A program made the position numbers and the translations under genes. The notes below the pieces were generated by a model. It was not told the origin of the DNA. It saw nothing but the letters and a program-made list of their open reading frames with translations, and did not search any database. Source: Nostoc paludosum FACHB-159 (GTDB taxonomy: Bacteria > Cyanobacteriota > Cyanobacteriia > Cyanobacteriales > Nostocaceae). Taken from it: 64,000 bases of DNA. Positions 28,395 through 36,156 of this stretch are shown here, piece after piece. Location of the stretch: the NCBI RefSeq assembly GCF_014698835.1, contig NZ_JACJTU010000006.1, positions 124,001-188,000 of the forward strand, given 5' to 3'. Position 1 is the first letter of the stretch. Every line of letters starts with the position of its first letter.

Positions 28395-29369
28395 ATGATT
28401 CCACTGATTTTGGGTGCTGCTGCTTTGGCTACTGGAGCTTTTGGAGCGCTAAAAGGTGCTGAAGGCATTAGCAATATGAATCAGGCAAAAGAAATTGGTG
28501 AACAGGCTCAACAAAAATACGAAAGTAGCTTGCAAAACTTAAAAGCAGCCTGGGAAATTACCAACCAGTCAGCAGAAACCTATGGTCAAATGCAACTTCG
28601 TATTAAGCAGGGTACAATTTCACGTTTTATAGCTTTTATTGAGAGAATTGGTCAGCGAGCTTCCCAAAACAATCTGGATATTCTAACTGGCTTAGACATC
28701 TCCACTCAACAAATTCAGGAGTACAAAACAGAAGTTATCAAAGCTGAACAGTGGGTGAAAGGTGGTGTATCAGCGGCCGTTGCAGCCTCAGCAGCAGGTT
28801 CTAGTGCAATTACTTTAGCAAGAAGTGTAGGTACTGTTACTGTTTCCAAGTTCTTTGGATTGTGGGCTGGTGAAGTCGCTATTTCACAAGTTAGTGGTGC
28901 TGCGGCTTGGACTGGAGCCATAACTTGGTTAGGTGGTGGTACTAGTATGGCGGTTGGTGGTGCTGTATTGGGAGGTATCACGCTCGGCCCAGCGTTGATG
29001 GTTGGAGGTTTTCAACTTGCTGGTAAGGGTGAGGAAGCTTTGACTAAAGCACGAGAGTACGAAGCTAGGGTAAACATAGAAATTGCCAATATTGAAGCAG
29101 CTCAAGATTTTCTATTACAGGTTAAACGGCGAACAGTGGAACTTGCTAATTTAGTGTGTAATTTAAACAGCCGTGCTAAATCTGTACTTGAGCAGCTTGA
29201 AGCTCAACCTTTTAATCGCGATCGCGATGCTAGAAAATTTCAAGAGGTAGCACTTTTAATTAAAGCACTTGCAGAAATTATGAAAATTCCTATTTTAAAT
29301 AATGAAGGACTGTTAAACCCTGCTACTTTAACTATCCAAGCCAAGTATTCTACTTTGGGAGATCAATAG
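28395..29369 (+). CDS. Unnamed coiled-coil / glycine-rich membrane protein (gene A of a two-gene unit)
   Basis: A 324-residue protein without a named function that I know. It has an N-terminal hydrophobic segment (IPLILGAAALATGAFGAL), then a long amphipathic helical stretch (NQAKEIGEQAQQKYESSLQN ... FIAFIERIGQ). A Gly/Ala/Ser-rich hydrophobic core follows at ~118-215 (GGVSAAVAASAAGSSAITLA, AITWLGGGTSMAVGGAVLGG, LGPALMVGGFQLAGKG), and then a second helical arm (EYEARVNIEIANIEAAQDFL). The helix / glycine-zipper hairpin / helix layout resembles alpha-pore-forming and membrane-perforating proteins. The ribosome-binding site AGGAG is six bases before the ATG. Its stop is two bases before gene B, and it is flanked by toxin-antitoxin modules on both sides. 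Confidence 0.78.
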   Translation: MIPLILGAAALATGAFGALKGAEGISNMNQAKEIGEQAQQKYESSLQNLKAAWEITNQSAETYGQMQLRIKQGTISRFIAFIERIGQRASQNNLDILTGLDISTQQIQEYKTEVIKAEQWVKGGVSAAVAASAAGSSAITLARSVGTVTVSKFFGLWAGEVAISQVSGAAAWTGAITWLGGGTSMAVGGAVLGGITLGPALMVGGFQLAGKGEEALTKAREYEARVNIEIANIEAAQDFLLQVKRRTVELANLVCNLNSRAKSVLEQLEAQPFNRDRDARKFQEVALLIKALAEIMKIPILNNEGLLNPATLTIQAKYSTLGDQ

Positions 29370-29371
29370 GA

Positions 29372-29764
29372 ATGTCGGTCAAAGTAGTCAAAGAATTTAT
29401 TAATCCTGCTGAATGCTTACAGCAAATGGTTTCAGCTTACACCGATTACCTTAAGGTTGCTGAAGAGGAACAGACAAACAGACGAGAGATTGATGCTTGG
29501 GAAAAAGAAACAATCACCAAGATTAATGCCCAGCGAGATTTGCTGATGGCGTATTTAGATCGCTCTTTTGATGAACGTGCAAAAAACTTTCGCGCTTTAT
29601 TTGCTGTTGTTGATAGTGCGATCGCATCCGGCAATAATGAACAACTAGCCCTTACCTTAAACTCAATTACAGAAATAGCTAAATCCAGCCCATTCAAAGA
29701 ACTTGCAAATTTAGCTTCTGTTCGCGCTGCCCTTGACGATCCAGATCATGAATGGACATTTTAA
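29372..29764 (+). CDS. Unnamed 130-residue helical protein (gene B of the two-gene unit)
   Basis: A soluble, charged, all-helical protein: NPAECLQQMVSAYTDYLKVA, EEEQTNRREIDAWEKETITK, INAQRDLLMAYLDRSFDERA, and a conserved-looking tail SVRAALDDPDHEWTF. No signal peptide or membrane span. It begins two bases after gene A and is followed by a strong terminator, so the two form one transcript. It may be a regulator, chaperone or immunity partner of gene A; none of these is shown. Confidence 0.78.
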   Translation: MSVKVVKEFINPAECLQQMVSAYTDYLKVAEEEQTNRREIDAWEKETITKINAQRDLLMAYLDRSFDERAKNFRALFAVVDSAIASGNNEQLALTLNSITEIAKSSPFKELANLASVRAALDDPDHEWTF

Positions 29765-29800
29765 TTTTATAGAAGTGCGATCGCTCTCTTAAAACTTTCC

Positions 29801-29828
29801 AAAAAAGCCTGTCAGCGCAGGCTTTTTT
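29801..29828 (+). terminator. Rho-independent terminator of the two-gene unit
   Basis: AAAAAAGCCTG-TCAGCG-CAGGCTTTTTT is a perfect 11-bp stem with a T-run, 37 bases after gene B. Confidence 0.9.
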
Positions 29829-29888
29829 CATGTATTACCAAGCTTACAGGCAACAAGCACTTTGAGAAAATAGCGAACACCACTATCT

Positions 29889-29917
29889 TTGCATTACTAC
29901 GTATTGCAATATGATAT
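29889..29917 (+). promoter_or_regulatory. Candidate promoter of the ParDE-like pair
   Basis: TTGCAT (29889-29894) and TGATAT (29912-29917) are separated by 17 bases, about 30 bases ahead of the antitoxin start. Confidence 0.35.
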
Positions 29918-29946
29918 TATGCAAGATAGATTGATTTGACAGAACC

Positions 29947-30189
29947 ATGAGCAAAGAAAACATTACGTTTCGGATAGATAGCGATAAGAAAGCTGCGCTT
30001 GATGCGATCGCATCTGGAATCAACCGCGATCGCAGCTACGTACTTAATGAGGCGGTAGCTGCTTATGTTGAAATGTATCAATGGCAAATCGATCAGATTC
30101 AAAGCGGGATTACTGAAGCGGATGCTGGAGATTTTGCCAGTGATGAAGAAGTAAAAGCAATTTTTGCAAGACTAACTAATGCGGATTAA
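29947..30189 (+). CDS. Ribbon-helix-helix antitoxin (ParD/CopG-like)
   Basis: An 80-residue protein: N-terminal strand ITFRIDSDKKAALDAIASGI and helices DRSYVLNEAVAAYVEMYQWQ form the RHH fold, followed by an acidic toxin-binding tail (EADAGDFASDEEVKAIFARL). It overlaps the toxin gene by 11 bases. It probably represses its own promoter and neutralises the ParE-like toxin. Confidence 0.9.
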   Translation: MSKENITFRIDSDKKAALDAIASGINRDRSYVLNEAVAAYVEMYQWQIDQIQSGITEADAGDFASDEEVKAIFARLTNAD

Positions 30190-30457
30190 GTGGCTGCGCC
30201 GTGCGCTTCGGAACTTGGAACAAGCCCATAGTTACATCTCGAAAGAGAATCCAGAAGCAGCACAGGAAGTAATATTGAGGATTCAACTTGCTGTTAGTCA
30301 ACTTGAGAATTACCCTTTTATGGGGCGACCTGGACGTATAGAAGGTACGAGGGAGCTAGTAATTTCTAGCACGCCTTATATTGTTATTTATCGAGTCAAA
30401 GAAGAGTCAGTAGAAATTCTTCGGGTTCTGCACACGTCAAAGCGGTATCCAGATTAG
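30179..30457 (+). CDS. RelE/ParE-superfamily toxin
   Basis: A 92-residue protein with the family pattern IKWLRRALRNLEQAHSYISK, ENPEAAQEVILRIQLAVSQL, NYPFMGRPGRIEGTREL and YIVIYRVKEESVEILRVLHT. ParE-type members poison gyrase and RelE-type members cleave mRNA. The GRPGRIEGTREL segment favours the ParE side. Downstream of and overlapping its antitoxin. Confidence 0.9.
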   Translation: MRIKWLRRALRNLEQAHSYISKENPEAAQEVILRIQLAVSQLENYPFMGRPGRIEGTRELVISSTPYIVIYRVKEESVEILRVLHTSKRYPD

Positions 30458-30474
30458 CGAGTCAAACAATAACT

Positions 30475-30698
30475 TCATGCTTGGATTGTCAGCATTTGCC
30501 GTTCTCTATCGGCAGCATAGCTTAGGCAAGCTAATATATCCTCTTGTGTCAAATAAGGAAAATCATCAAGCACTTCCTCGTAGGTCATGCCAGAGGCCAG
30601 ATAAGAAAAACATCGTATACGGTAATTCGCATTCCTCGAATACAAGGCTTGCCACCTCACTTCCCTGGCTCGATTGTAATAATGTTTTGGTACTGCAC
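30475..30698 (-). pseudogene. Broken DUF433 antitoxin gene (nonsense plus frameshift)
   Basis: The last ~40 codons encode a normal DUF433 C-terminus (FSYLASGMTYEEVLDDFPYL, then TQEDILACLSYAADRERQML). Upstream, the matching N-terminus is in another frame: from a GTG at 30698 it reads MQYQNIITIEPGK, a TGA stop, then GGKPCIRGMRITVYDV. Two lesions are therefore needed to explain it: CGA or TGC to TGA at the stop, and loss of one T in the T-run before FSYLASG. No DUF5615 toxin partner follows. A 77-residue frame starting TTG at 30708 is open but its first half is nonsense relative to the family. Confidence 0.8.
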
Positions 30699-30711
30699 AG
30701 CTTTTCAATCC

Positions 30712-30990
30712 TCAAAAATCTTCATCATCAACAAAAAATTCGGCATCGTCTTCTAATCGAGAATTACCCTGTCCATAACCACCAAGGTTCCAGAGGGGTT
30801 GCAGCAGTGCCGTACCAATTAATCCTATAACTGCACTAAAAGCTAAAACTAAACCTGCTGGTATTTGTATTGATTGAAATGTTAAGAATTTTAACGATAC
30901 TGGTGTGGCATTTTGAACTGAAATAATTGCGATCGCCACTACCCAAACAGCTACAACTAGGATTGTCAATAAAGGAGCTAAAGTTTTCAT
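30712..30990 (-). CDS. LapA-domain (DUF1049) small membrane protein
   Basis: A 92-residue protein with two membrane spans (LLTILVVAVWVVAIAIISVQ and IPAGLVLAFSAVIGLIGTAL) separated by the family loop NATPVSLKFLTFQS, which is the LapA/DUF1049 signature. The C-terminus is acidic (EDDAEFFVDDEDF). In enterobacteria LapA-domain proteins influence lipopolysaccharide assembly; the cyanobacterial role is unknown. Confidence 0.85.
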   Translation of the reverse strand: MKTLAPLLTILVVAVWVVAIAIISVQNATPVSLKFLTFQSIQIPAGLVLAFSAVIGLIGTALLQPLWNLGGYGQGNSRLEDDAEFFVDDEDF

Positions 30991-31002
30991 ATCTTAATAA
31001 AA

Positions 31003-31165
31003 GTTAGGAGTTAGGAGTCAGCAGTTTGGAGTTAGAAGTTTGGAGTTATTAATTCAGAACTCATCATTCATAACTCTTAACAAGAGTGAAAAGTTAAGAA
31101 TTGCGAATTTACAACTCTTAACTCCTAACTCCTAACTCTTAACTTATAACTCTTAACCCCTAACT
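31003..31165. repeat. Inverted heptamer arrays TTAGGAG ... CTCCTAA
   Basis: TTAGGAG/TTGGAGT units on the left are mirrored by TAACTCC/TAACTCT units on the right. Same family as the arrays at 24.2 and 39.0 kb. Lies between the phosphomutase stop and the LapA-domain gene start. Confidence 0.8.
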
Positions 31166-31174
31166 CTGATTGAA

Positions 31175-32614
31175 TTAAACTGCTACTGCTTCTAGCTTAG
31201 CAATGACACTTTCCATCTCTTGAGAGATTTGGGTGAGTTTTTCGGGAGAGTTGGTTTCTAGGTAAACGCGCACCAAGGGTTCTGTACCGGAAGGACGCAG
31301 CAGTACCCAGCTACCTTCTTCTAAATAGAGTTTGATACCATCTTTACGCCCGACTTCCTTGACTTTAATTCCGGCTACCTCTGTGGGTGGATTTTTGGTG
31401 AAGGAGTCGATAACAGCGGTTTTGTGAGACTCGGTGAGGTGTAAGTCAAGACGGGTATTGTAAAGCGGGCCGTCAGCTTCAGCGATCGCTTCTTTCACTA
31501 GCTGACTTAGGGGTTTACCTTCATAAGCAATGGCTTCTGCCACTAGCATATCCGCTAAAACACCGTCTTTTTCGGGAATATGCCCAATTACACTTAATCC
31601 GCCTGATTCTTCCCCACCAATCAGTACGGCAGTTTCCCGCATTTTTTCACCGATGTATTTAAAGCCTACTGGTGTTTCATAAATTTGCAGCCCATATTTA
31701 GCTGCAAAGTTATCCAGCAGGTGGGTTGTAGCCACAGTGCGAACAATGGCGCCGCTTTTACCTTTATTTTTGATTAAATGTCGTGCTAAAACTAACAGCA
31801 CAGTATTCGGAGTGAGGACAGTACCTTGTTCATCAACAATACCAAAGCGATCGCTATCTCCATCTGTGGCCAAACCCAAATCGGCACGATCCTTCACTAC
31901 TGCTTCTACTAACTCAACTAATTGTTCTCCTTTGGGTTCTGGCATTCCGCCGCCAAATAATACATCCCTCCAAGTGTGGAAACTTTCTAACTGAACACCA
32001 CTATGTTGCAAAACTTCATCTAAATAACCGCGAGAAGTAGAATAGAGAGCATCGTATTTTACTTTTAAATTAGCGCTCTTAATTTTTTCTACATCCAGTA
32101 GGGTATAGATAAATTCCAGGTAATCTGGCTTGGGATCGAAAGTAGAAATTAAATCGGATCGGTTGCTACTAGGCAGTTCATCCGATGCACTTTCTATATT
32201 TGCCACAATAGTATCAGTAATCTCTGGAGTGGCAGGTCCAGCATAATCAGGGATATATTTAATTCCACAGTATGGTGCTGGATTATGGCTAGCAGTAAAC
32301 ATTAACGCCCCAGCGGAATTTAAGTGACGGGCGTTGTAGGCAATTACTGGTGTGGGACAATCCCGATCGGTAATTTTCACAGTCCAACCCAAATCTGCCA
32401 AGACTTGGGCTGCTGTGCGGGCAAACTGGTCAGCTAAAAACCGAGTATCGTAGGCTATAAGTACTGGTCTATCTTTTGTATAGGCTGTTTCGAGGTAACT
32501 GGCGATCGCTCTTGTTACTTTCCGCACATTGGGGAAAGTAAAGTCATCGGCAATAATGCCTCGCCATCCATCGGTACCAAATTTTATCTTGCTGGAATTG
32601 CTACTAGCGCTCAT
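31175..32614 (-). CDS. Phosphoglucomutase/phosphomannomutase family protein
   Basis: An alpha-D-phosphohexomutase of about 479 residues. The four signature sites are present: KFGTDGWRGIIADDF at the N-terminus, phosphoserine loop FTASHNPAPYCG, metal loop ATDGDSDRFGIVD, sugar loop IGGEESGGLSVIGHI, and phosphate-binding LRPSGTEPLVRVYLE. It interconverts hexose-1- and -6-phosphates for glycogen, sucrose or nucleotide-sugar synthesis. The ATG at 32614 (MSASSNSSKIKF) fits the family; an in-frame TTG 17 codons earlier is possible. Divergent from the nuclease gene. Confidence 0.92.
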   Translation of the reverse strand: MSASSNSSKIKFGTDGWRGIIADDFTFPNVRKVTRAIASYLETAYTKDRPVLIAYDTRFLADQFARTAAQVLADLGWTVKITDRDCPTPVIAYNARHLNSAGALMFTASHNPAPYCGIKYIPDYAGPATPEITDTIVANIESASDELPSSNRSDLISTFDPKPDYLEFIYTLLDVEKIKSANLKVKYDALYSTSRGYLDEVLQHSGVQLESFHTWRDVLFGGGMPEPKGEQLVELVEAVVKDRADLGLATDGDSDRFGIVDEQGTVLTPNTVLLVLARHLIKNKGKSGAIVRTVATTHLLDNFAAKYGLQIYETPVGFKYIGEKMRETAVLIGGEESGGLSVIGHIPEKDGVLADMLVAEAIAYEGKPLSQLVKEAIAEADGPLYNTRLDLHLTESHKTAVIDSFTKNPPTEVAGIKVKEVGRKDGIKLYLEEGSWVLLRPSGTEPLVRVYLETNSPEKLTQISQEMESVIAKLEAVAV

Positions 32615-32697
32615 TTTTGCCACTTGCTCCCGTACATCATCAGTACTATTAAAAGCTTCCCGCAAAGCGTGTGTAGCAGCAAGTATCCTCCGGAGTT

Positions 32698-32731
32698 ATG
32701 TTCGGCGGAAACTGCCGAACATAGTTTTTCC
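32698..32731 (+). terminator. Perfect 9-bp hairpin with T-run in a divergent intergenic region
   Basis: ATGTTCGGC-GGAAACT-GCCGAACAT is followed by AGTTTTT on the + strand. It has the form of a terminator but lies between two divergent genes, with no + strand gene ending there. It may end an antisense or leader transcript, or be an operator. Confidence 0.45.
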
Positions 32732-32761
32732 CACCGTACTTTCTCTCACTGTTTTGGAGCA

Positions 32762-33616
32762 ATGTCAATCCCCGATCGACCTTTTGCCAGTTATCACCTT
32801 TGGTCTTTAGTTGCCCCAGCGTCAGGGCAAGAACGCTGGCATTGCCAGATGAGACGGGGGTTTATCAAAGCGCGGCAAAACGAACCACAAGTCAAAGCAC
32901 TATTAGCGAAAGCCACCGCACCCCAGCGGATTGGCATACTTGCCCAAAAAGGCGTTTATGAGTTTCATAATCACAGACACCTCCTACAGCGATCGGATGG
33001 TGTAGAAAAAGTTGCACAGCTGCTAAAATTAGCCAGTTCAAGCGAACAAGTTCGACAACGAGTGCTGCAAATTTTGAAAAAATATCATGATGCGCCGTTG
33101 CTATTGGATAAAAATATTATCCAATTAACTCCCGGCGATGAAGGTTTTCCGAAGCCGATTGTCATTGAACAACAAGATTCTTGCTTTCGCTTATATGCGG
33201 CAATGGACTGCGTTTTTATTGAGAGCGATCGCACTTTACATATTTTAGATTTCAAAACTGGAAAATCAGCTTTTGACCGAAGACAAGCTTTAGTTTATTT
33301 ATTAGCAGCTCGTTATCTATATCCTGGTAGACAAGCTGTAGCTTCATTTTATAATTTAGAGATTTGTAAAAAATCCGAGCTAATTAGCATCAATAATAGT
33401 GAGTTAGAATCCTTAAAATTTGAGTTAGCTAATATTGCCCACAAACACCAGCGCGATTTACAAAATTATCAAGAAGAAACGACTAATTTTAGTAAAATCT
33501 TCCCCCCGAATCCTGGTTCGCACTGCCGCTTTTGTCCATTTAATTCTATTTGCGAGTTTGCCGATTTCAAGCAGCATCAATCGTATCCATTGCCCAGTTT
33601 AAGAGTGAATAGCTAA
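32762..33616 (+). CDS. PD-(D/E)XK nuclease family protein with Cas4/RecB-like cysteine pattern
   Basis: A 284-residue protein. The nuclease core includes AAMDCVFIE, then LHILDFKTGKSAFDRRQ (the D...DxK motif of RecB/Cas4-type nucleases). The C-terminus has CRFCPFNSIC (C-x2-C-x5-C) and there is one N-terminal cysteine (Cys28), as in nucleases that hold a 4Fe-4S cluster. It probably processes DNA ends. No cas genes or helicase lie nearby. The ATG at 32762 is preferred; upstream sequence is non-family and includes the hairpin. Confidence 0.82.
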   Translation: MSIPDRPFASYHLWSLVAPASGQERWHCQMRRGFIKARQNEPQVKALLAKATAPQRIGILAQKGVYEFHNHRHLLQRSDGVEKVAQLLKLASSSEQVRQRVLQILKKYHDAPLLLDKNIIQLTPGDEGFPKPIVIEQQDSCFRLYAAMDCVFIESDRTLHILDFKTGKSAFDRRQALVYLLAARYLYPGRQAVASFYNLEICKKSELISINNSELESLKFELANIAHKHQRDLQNYQEETTNFSKIFPPNPGSHCRFCPFNSICEFADFKQHQSYPLPSLRVNS

Positions 33617-33619
33617 TAT

Positions 33620-33800
33620 TTTTGGCATGGGGCATGGGAAGAGGGAGATGTGGGAGATGGGGGAGACAAGTAAGAAAGATTGCTACCTTGTCCTCCTTGT
33701 CCCCCTTGTCCTCTTCTCATGCCCAATGCCCCCTGCCCCATACTTCTGGAGCGAGAGGCTGCGCCAACGACTACGCTCAGTACAAGTGCCCAATGCCCAA
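33620..33800. repeat. Low-complexity repeats GGGGCATGGG ... CCCAATGCCCC with a dispersed palindromic element
   Basis: GGGCATGGG/GGGAGATGG units are mirrored by CCCCCTTGTCC and CCCAATGCCCC. The element GAGAGGCTGCGCCAACG with CGCTCAGTACAAG follows, the same (inverted) element found inside the PEP-synthase-like gene at 43.5 kb. Lies between convergent genes. Confidence 0.7.
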
Positions 33801-33802
33801 AT

Positions 33803-35473
33803 TTAAAAAGGTGGCAATTCTTTAAGAATTGTGAACCGAATATGATTGATTGCCAAATCCCCAATGGGAATATCTTCTTTTGTCAACCGCGCACCTTGAC
33901 TAGTTACAGTTTCAAAAGTGATACCCTTACCAATTTCAATGTGATACCAGCACAAGCCCATAAAAAAGCGTGTGGGATATGGGCCCCCCTGACCGACATC
34001 ATCGGGATTTGATTCCATTGGTAACCAACCAAAATTCGGTACGTAGAACTCCAGCCAAACGTGATTAAAATCAGGTTGTAGCGGTACGCCTTGGTGTTCG
34101 CCGTTAGGCGGACATTTATACCTGCCAACTGTGCGACAGGGAATGCCATTTAAACGGCATAGAGCGAGTAAAACGCCTACATACTCGCCACAGGAACCAA
34201 CGCCGCGTTCTAAAACTACATCTGGCGTATCTATATAAGGCTTAATACCATAAGATAGCTCATCGTAAACATAATTACGGATACTATACATTTTCCGCAA
34301 CAGATTGGTTTCAGATCCAATTGCTTCTCTGGCGGCACGGCGGACAATGGTAGTATCCATTGCTAAGTCGTCGTCGTCCACTAGGTAGCGGCTTTGCAAT
34401 TCTGGTGAAAGTTCGGGTATATCTTCCACATCTTTGGGTGTGATGCGATACTTAATATTGCGAACTTCTAAAAGAGCTTTCCAACCAAATATATGGCGTT
34501 CGCCTGGGGTGAGGGCATCAAATTTAAATACTGCTACACGTTGACCATCTATCACTTCTTCGGTGAAGGGAAGGCCAATGGGTTCAACGTGTTTGAGCTT
34601 TTGACGTTCTGTTTCCGATGGTAGAGCAATGCGCCATTCTACATCCGGTAAATAAACCTCATCTAAGGGCGCAATTTCTTCAGCATAGGACATTTCAATA
34701 AGATAGCCATTAGACAGGGCATAGCGCTTATCTGGCTCGTAATGATAATACAGCGGGTGAATAAAAGTGCGATCGCGGTAGGTTAGCTCATGATTCGGGT
34801 CAGCATTTGGGTTATCCCGGATATATGGCTCCTCCGAGGCATAGGCGACATAGAGACTTTCTTTGCCTGTTTCGCCATCTTTATGTATTGCTATGCCTGT
34901 AGGCGATTCAAAGGGCGTCAGAACGCTAAATTGAACTTCTCCAGTGGCCCTATCCATCGCGTAAACTGTTTGTTCTGTGCGATCGCAAATCCACAACATT
35001 TCCTCACTGACTGCCAAATTTTCTATCCCAACTCCAGGGGCATAAAACCTGGTAATTTCTTTTCGACTTTCGCGATCGAAAATCAAAATGTAGCCTAACC
35101 TTTGGCAGCTGATGTAGACTGTTGTTTCCCAGACAGCAACGCCGTCAGCTGGATAAGGCAATGTGACGAAATGTTCCAGACCTAAAGCATTCAACTTGCA
35201 CAAATAAACGTTATGGTCGCGGCTCACCCACAGTGTGTCTTCCCATATCGCTAAACCAGTAACATCAGTAAATTCCTTAACTTGATGCGGATTAAGAATT
35301 TTACTGTTGTCAGAGGTAGGATCGATCTCCAGTAGATGCCCTTTGAGACTGTCAATGGCAATCAGGCTATCTTTAATGAAAGCAATACCGCACAGGGTAG
35401 CAGCAGTAAGCGGTCGAATTGTTTTTTGCCCAAACATCTGGCTAGCAGTCAAAGTGGGGAGTACAAAACTCAT
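33803..35473 (-). CDS. Transglutaminase-like protein with N-terminal propeller-like repeats
   Basis: A 556-residue protein. Residues ~25-230 contain repeated strand patterns (GIAFIKDSLIAIDSLKGHLL, GLAIWEDTLWVSRDHNVYL, GVAVWETTVYISCQRLGYIL, NLAVSEEMLWICDRTEQTVY), suggesting a beta-propeller. The C-terminal half is a transglutaminase-like domain with catalytic Cys in VGSCGEYVGVLLALCRL, His in FNHVWLEFYVPNFGW and Asp in ESNPDD. No signal peptide is apparent, so it is probably cytoplasmic. The activity (protease or crosslinker) is unknown. Confidence 0.85.
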   Translation of the reverse strand: MSFVLPTLTASQMFGQKTIRPLTAATLCGIAFIKDSLIAIDSLKGHLLEIDPTSDNSKILNPHQVKEFTDVTGLAIWEDTLWVSRDHNVYLCKLNALGLEHFVTLPYPADGVAVWETTVYISCQRLGYILIFDRESRKEITRFYAPGVGIENLAVSEEMLWICDRTEQTVYAMDRATGEVQFSVLTPFESPTGIAIHKDGETGKESLYVAYASEEPYIRDNPNADPNHELTYRDRTFIHPLYYHYEPDKRYALSNGYLIEMSYAEEIAPLDEVYLPDVEWRIALPSETERQKLKHVEPIGLPFTEEVIDGQRVAVFKFDALTPGERHIFGWKALLEVRNIKYRITPKDVEDIPELSPELQSRYLVDDDDLAMDTTIVRRAAREAIGSETNLLRKMYSIRNYVYDELSYGIKPYIDTPDVVLERGVGSCGEYVGVLLALCRLNGIPCRTVGRYKCPPNGEHQGVPLQPDFNHVWLEFYVPNFGWLPMESNPDDVGQGGPYPTRFFMGLCWYHIEIGKGITFETVTSQGARLTKEDIPIGDLAINHIRFTILKELPPF

Positions 35474-36156
35474 ATTAAATATTTATTAAATGGTTTAGCA
35501 CGTTTAAGCAATTCCAAATTTCTTTGGAAAAGTTTGCTACAAACCTAGACCCGGCTGGCAAATTGACCAACAAAGGGGTGTAGGGTGTAAGGGTGTAGGG
35601 GTGTAAGGGATGAGGGGAGTGCCAAACTCCTACACCCCAGAAGTTACAAGCCTCTGACACCAGTCGTTCAGACAAACAAATATTTTTTGAGAGGATCGCT
35701 TGCCCGAAAAAACTTGCGCCTCCTTTGAACAAACCCCTCAATAAATTATTGATGGGTTTCCCCTACACCCTTATCCCTTTACACCCTGCGCCAAGCGCAT
35801 CGATCCAAAATTCAAAATCTAGAAATGCGATAGTACCATGCATCCTGGCTAAAAACTGGATGCAAGTTCAAGCAATAGGAGCCTAAAATTTATTGTGGCA
35901 TATCCTCTGTAGCCAAACTTCAAGCTTCTATTACTTACAATTATCAGTACAATGTGTTTCAAAAAACTCTTTCGTAAGAAATAACACATTTATGTCACAC
36001 ATATGTCAACGGAAGAGAAATTTGCAAATCAAAAGCATGGCCTCTACACTCATAAGATTTAGTATTGCTTTAATGTAACTTTAGGAGATGGTTTTCCAGT
36101 CATCATTAAATTATGATTATGATCGAATTTTGTAACCATTTCCTGTGACTTACACG
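35474..36156. other. Non-coding gap of ~680 bases with inverted TACACCC repeats
   Basis: GGGTGTAGGGGTGTAAGGG units near 35575-35610 are mirrored by CTACACCC and CCTTATCCCTTTACACCC at 35625-35790. The AT-rich remainder (35800-36156) should carry the promoter of the P-type ATPase gene. No gene was recognised. Confidence 0.55.

Noticed and set aside
33622..34012. + strand frames across the repeats at the end of the transglutaminase gene
   Set aside because: They are made of CCPPCPP-type translations of low-complexity repeats.
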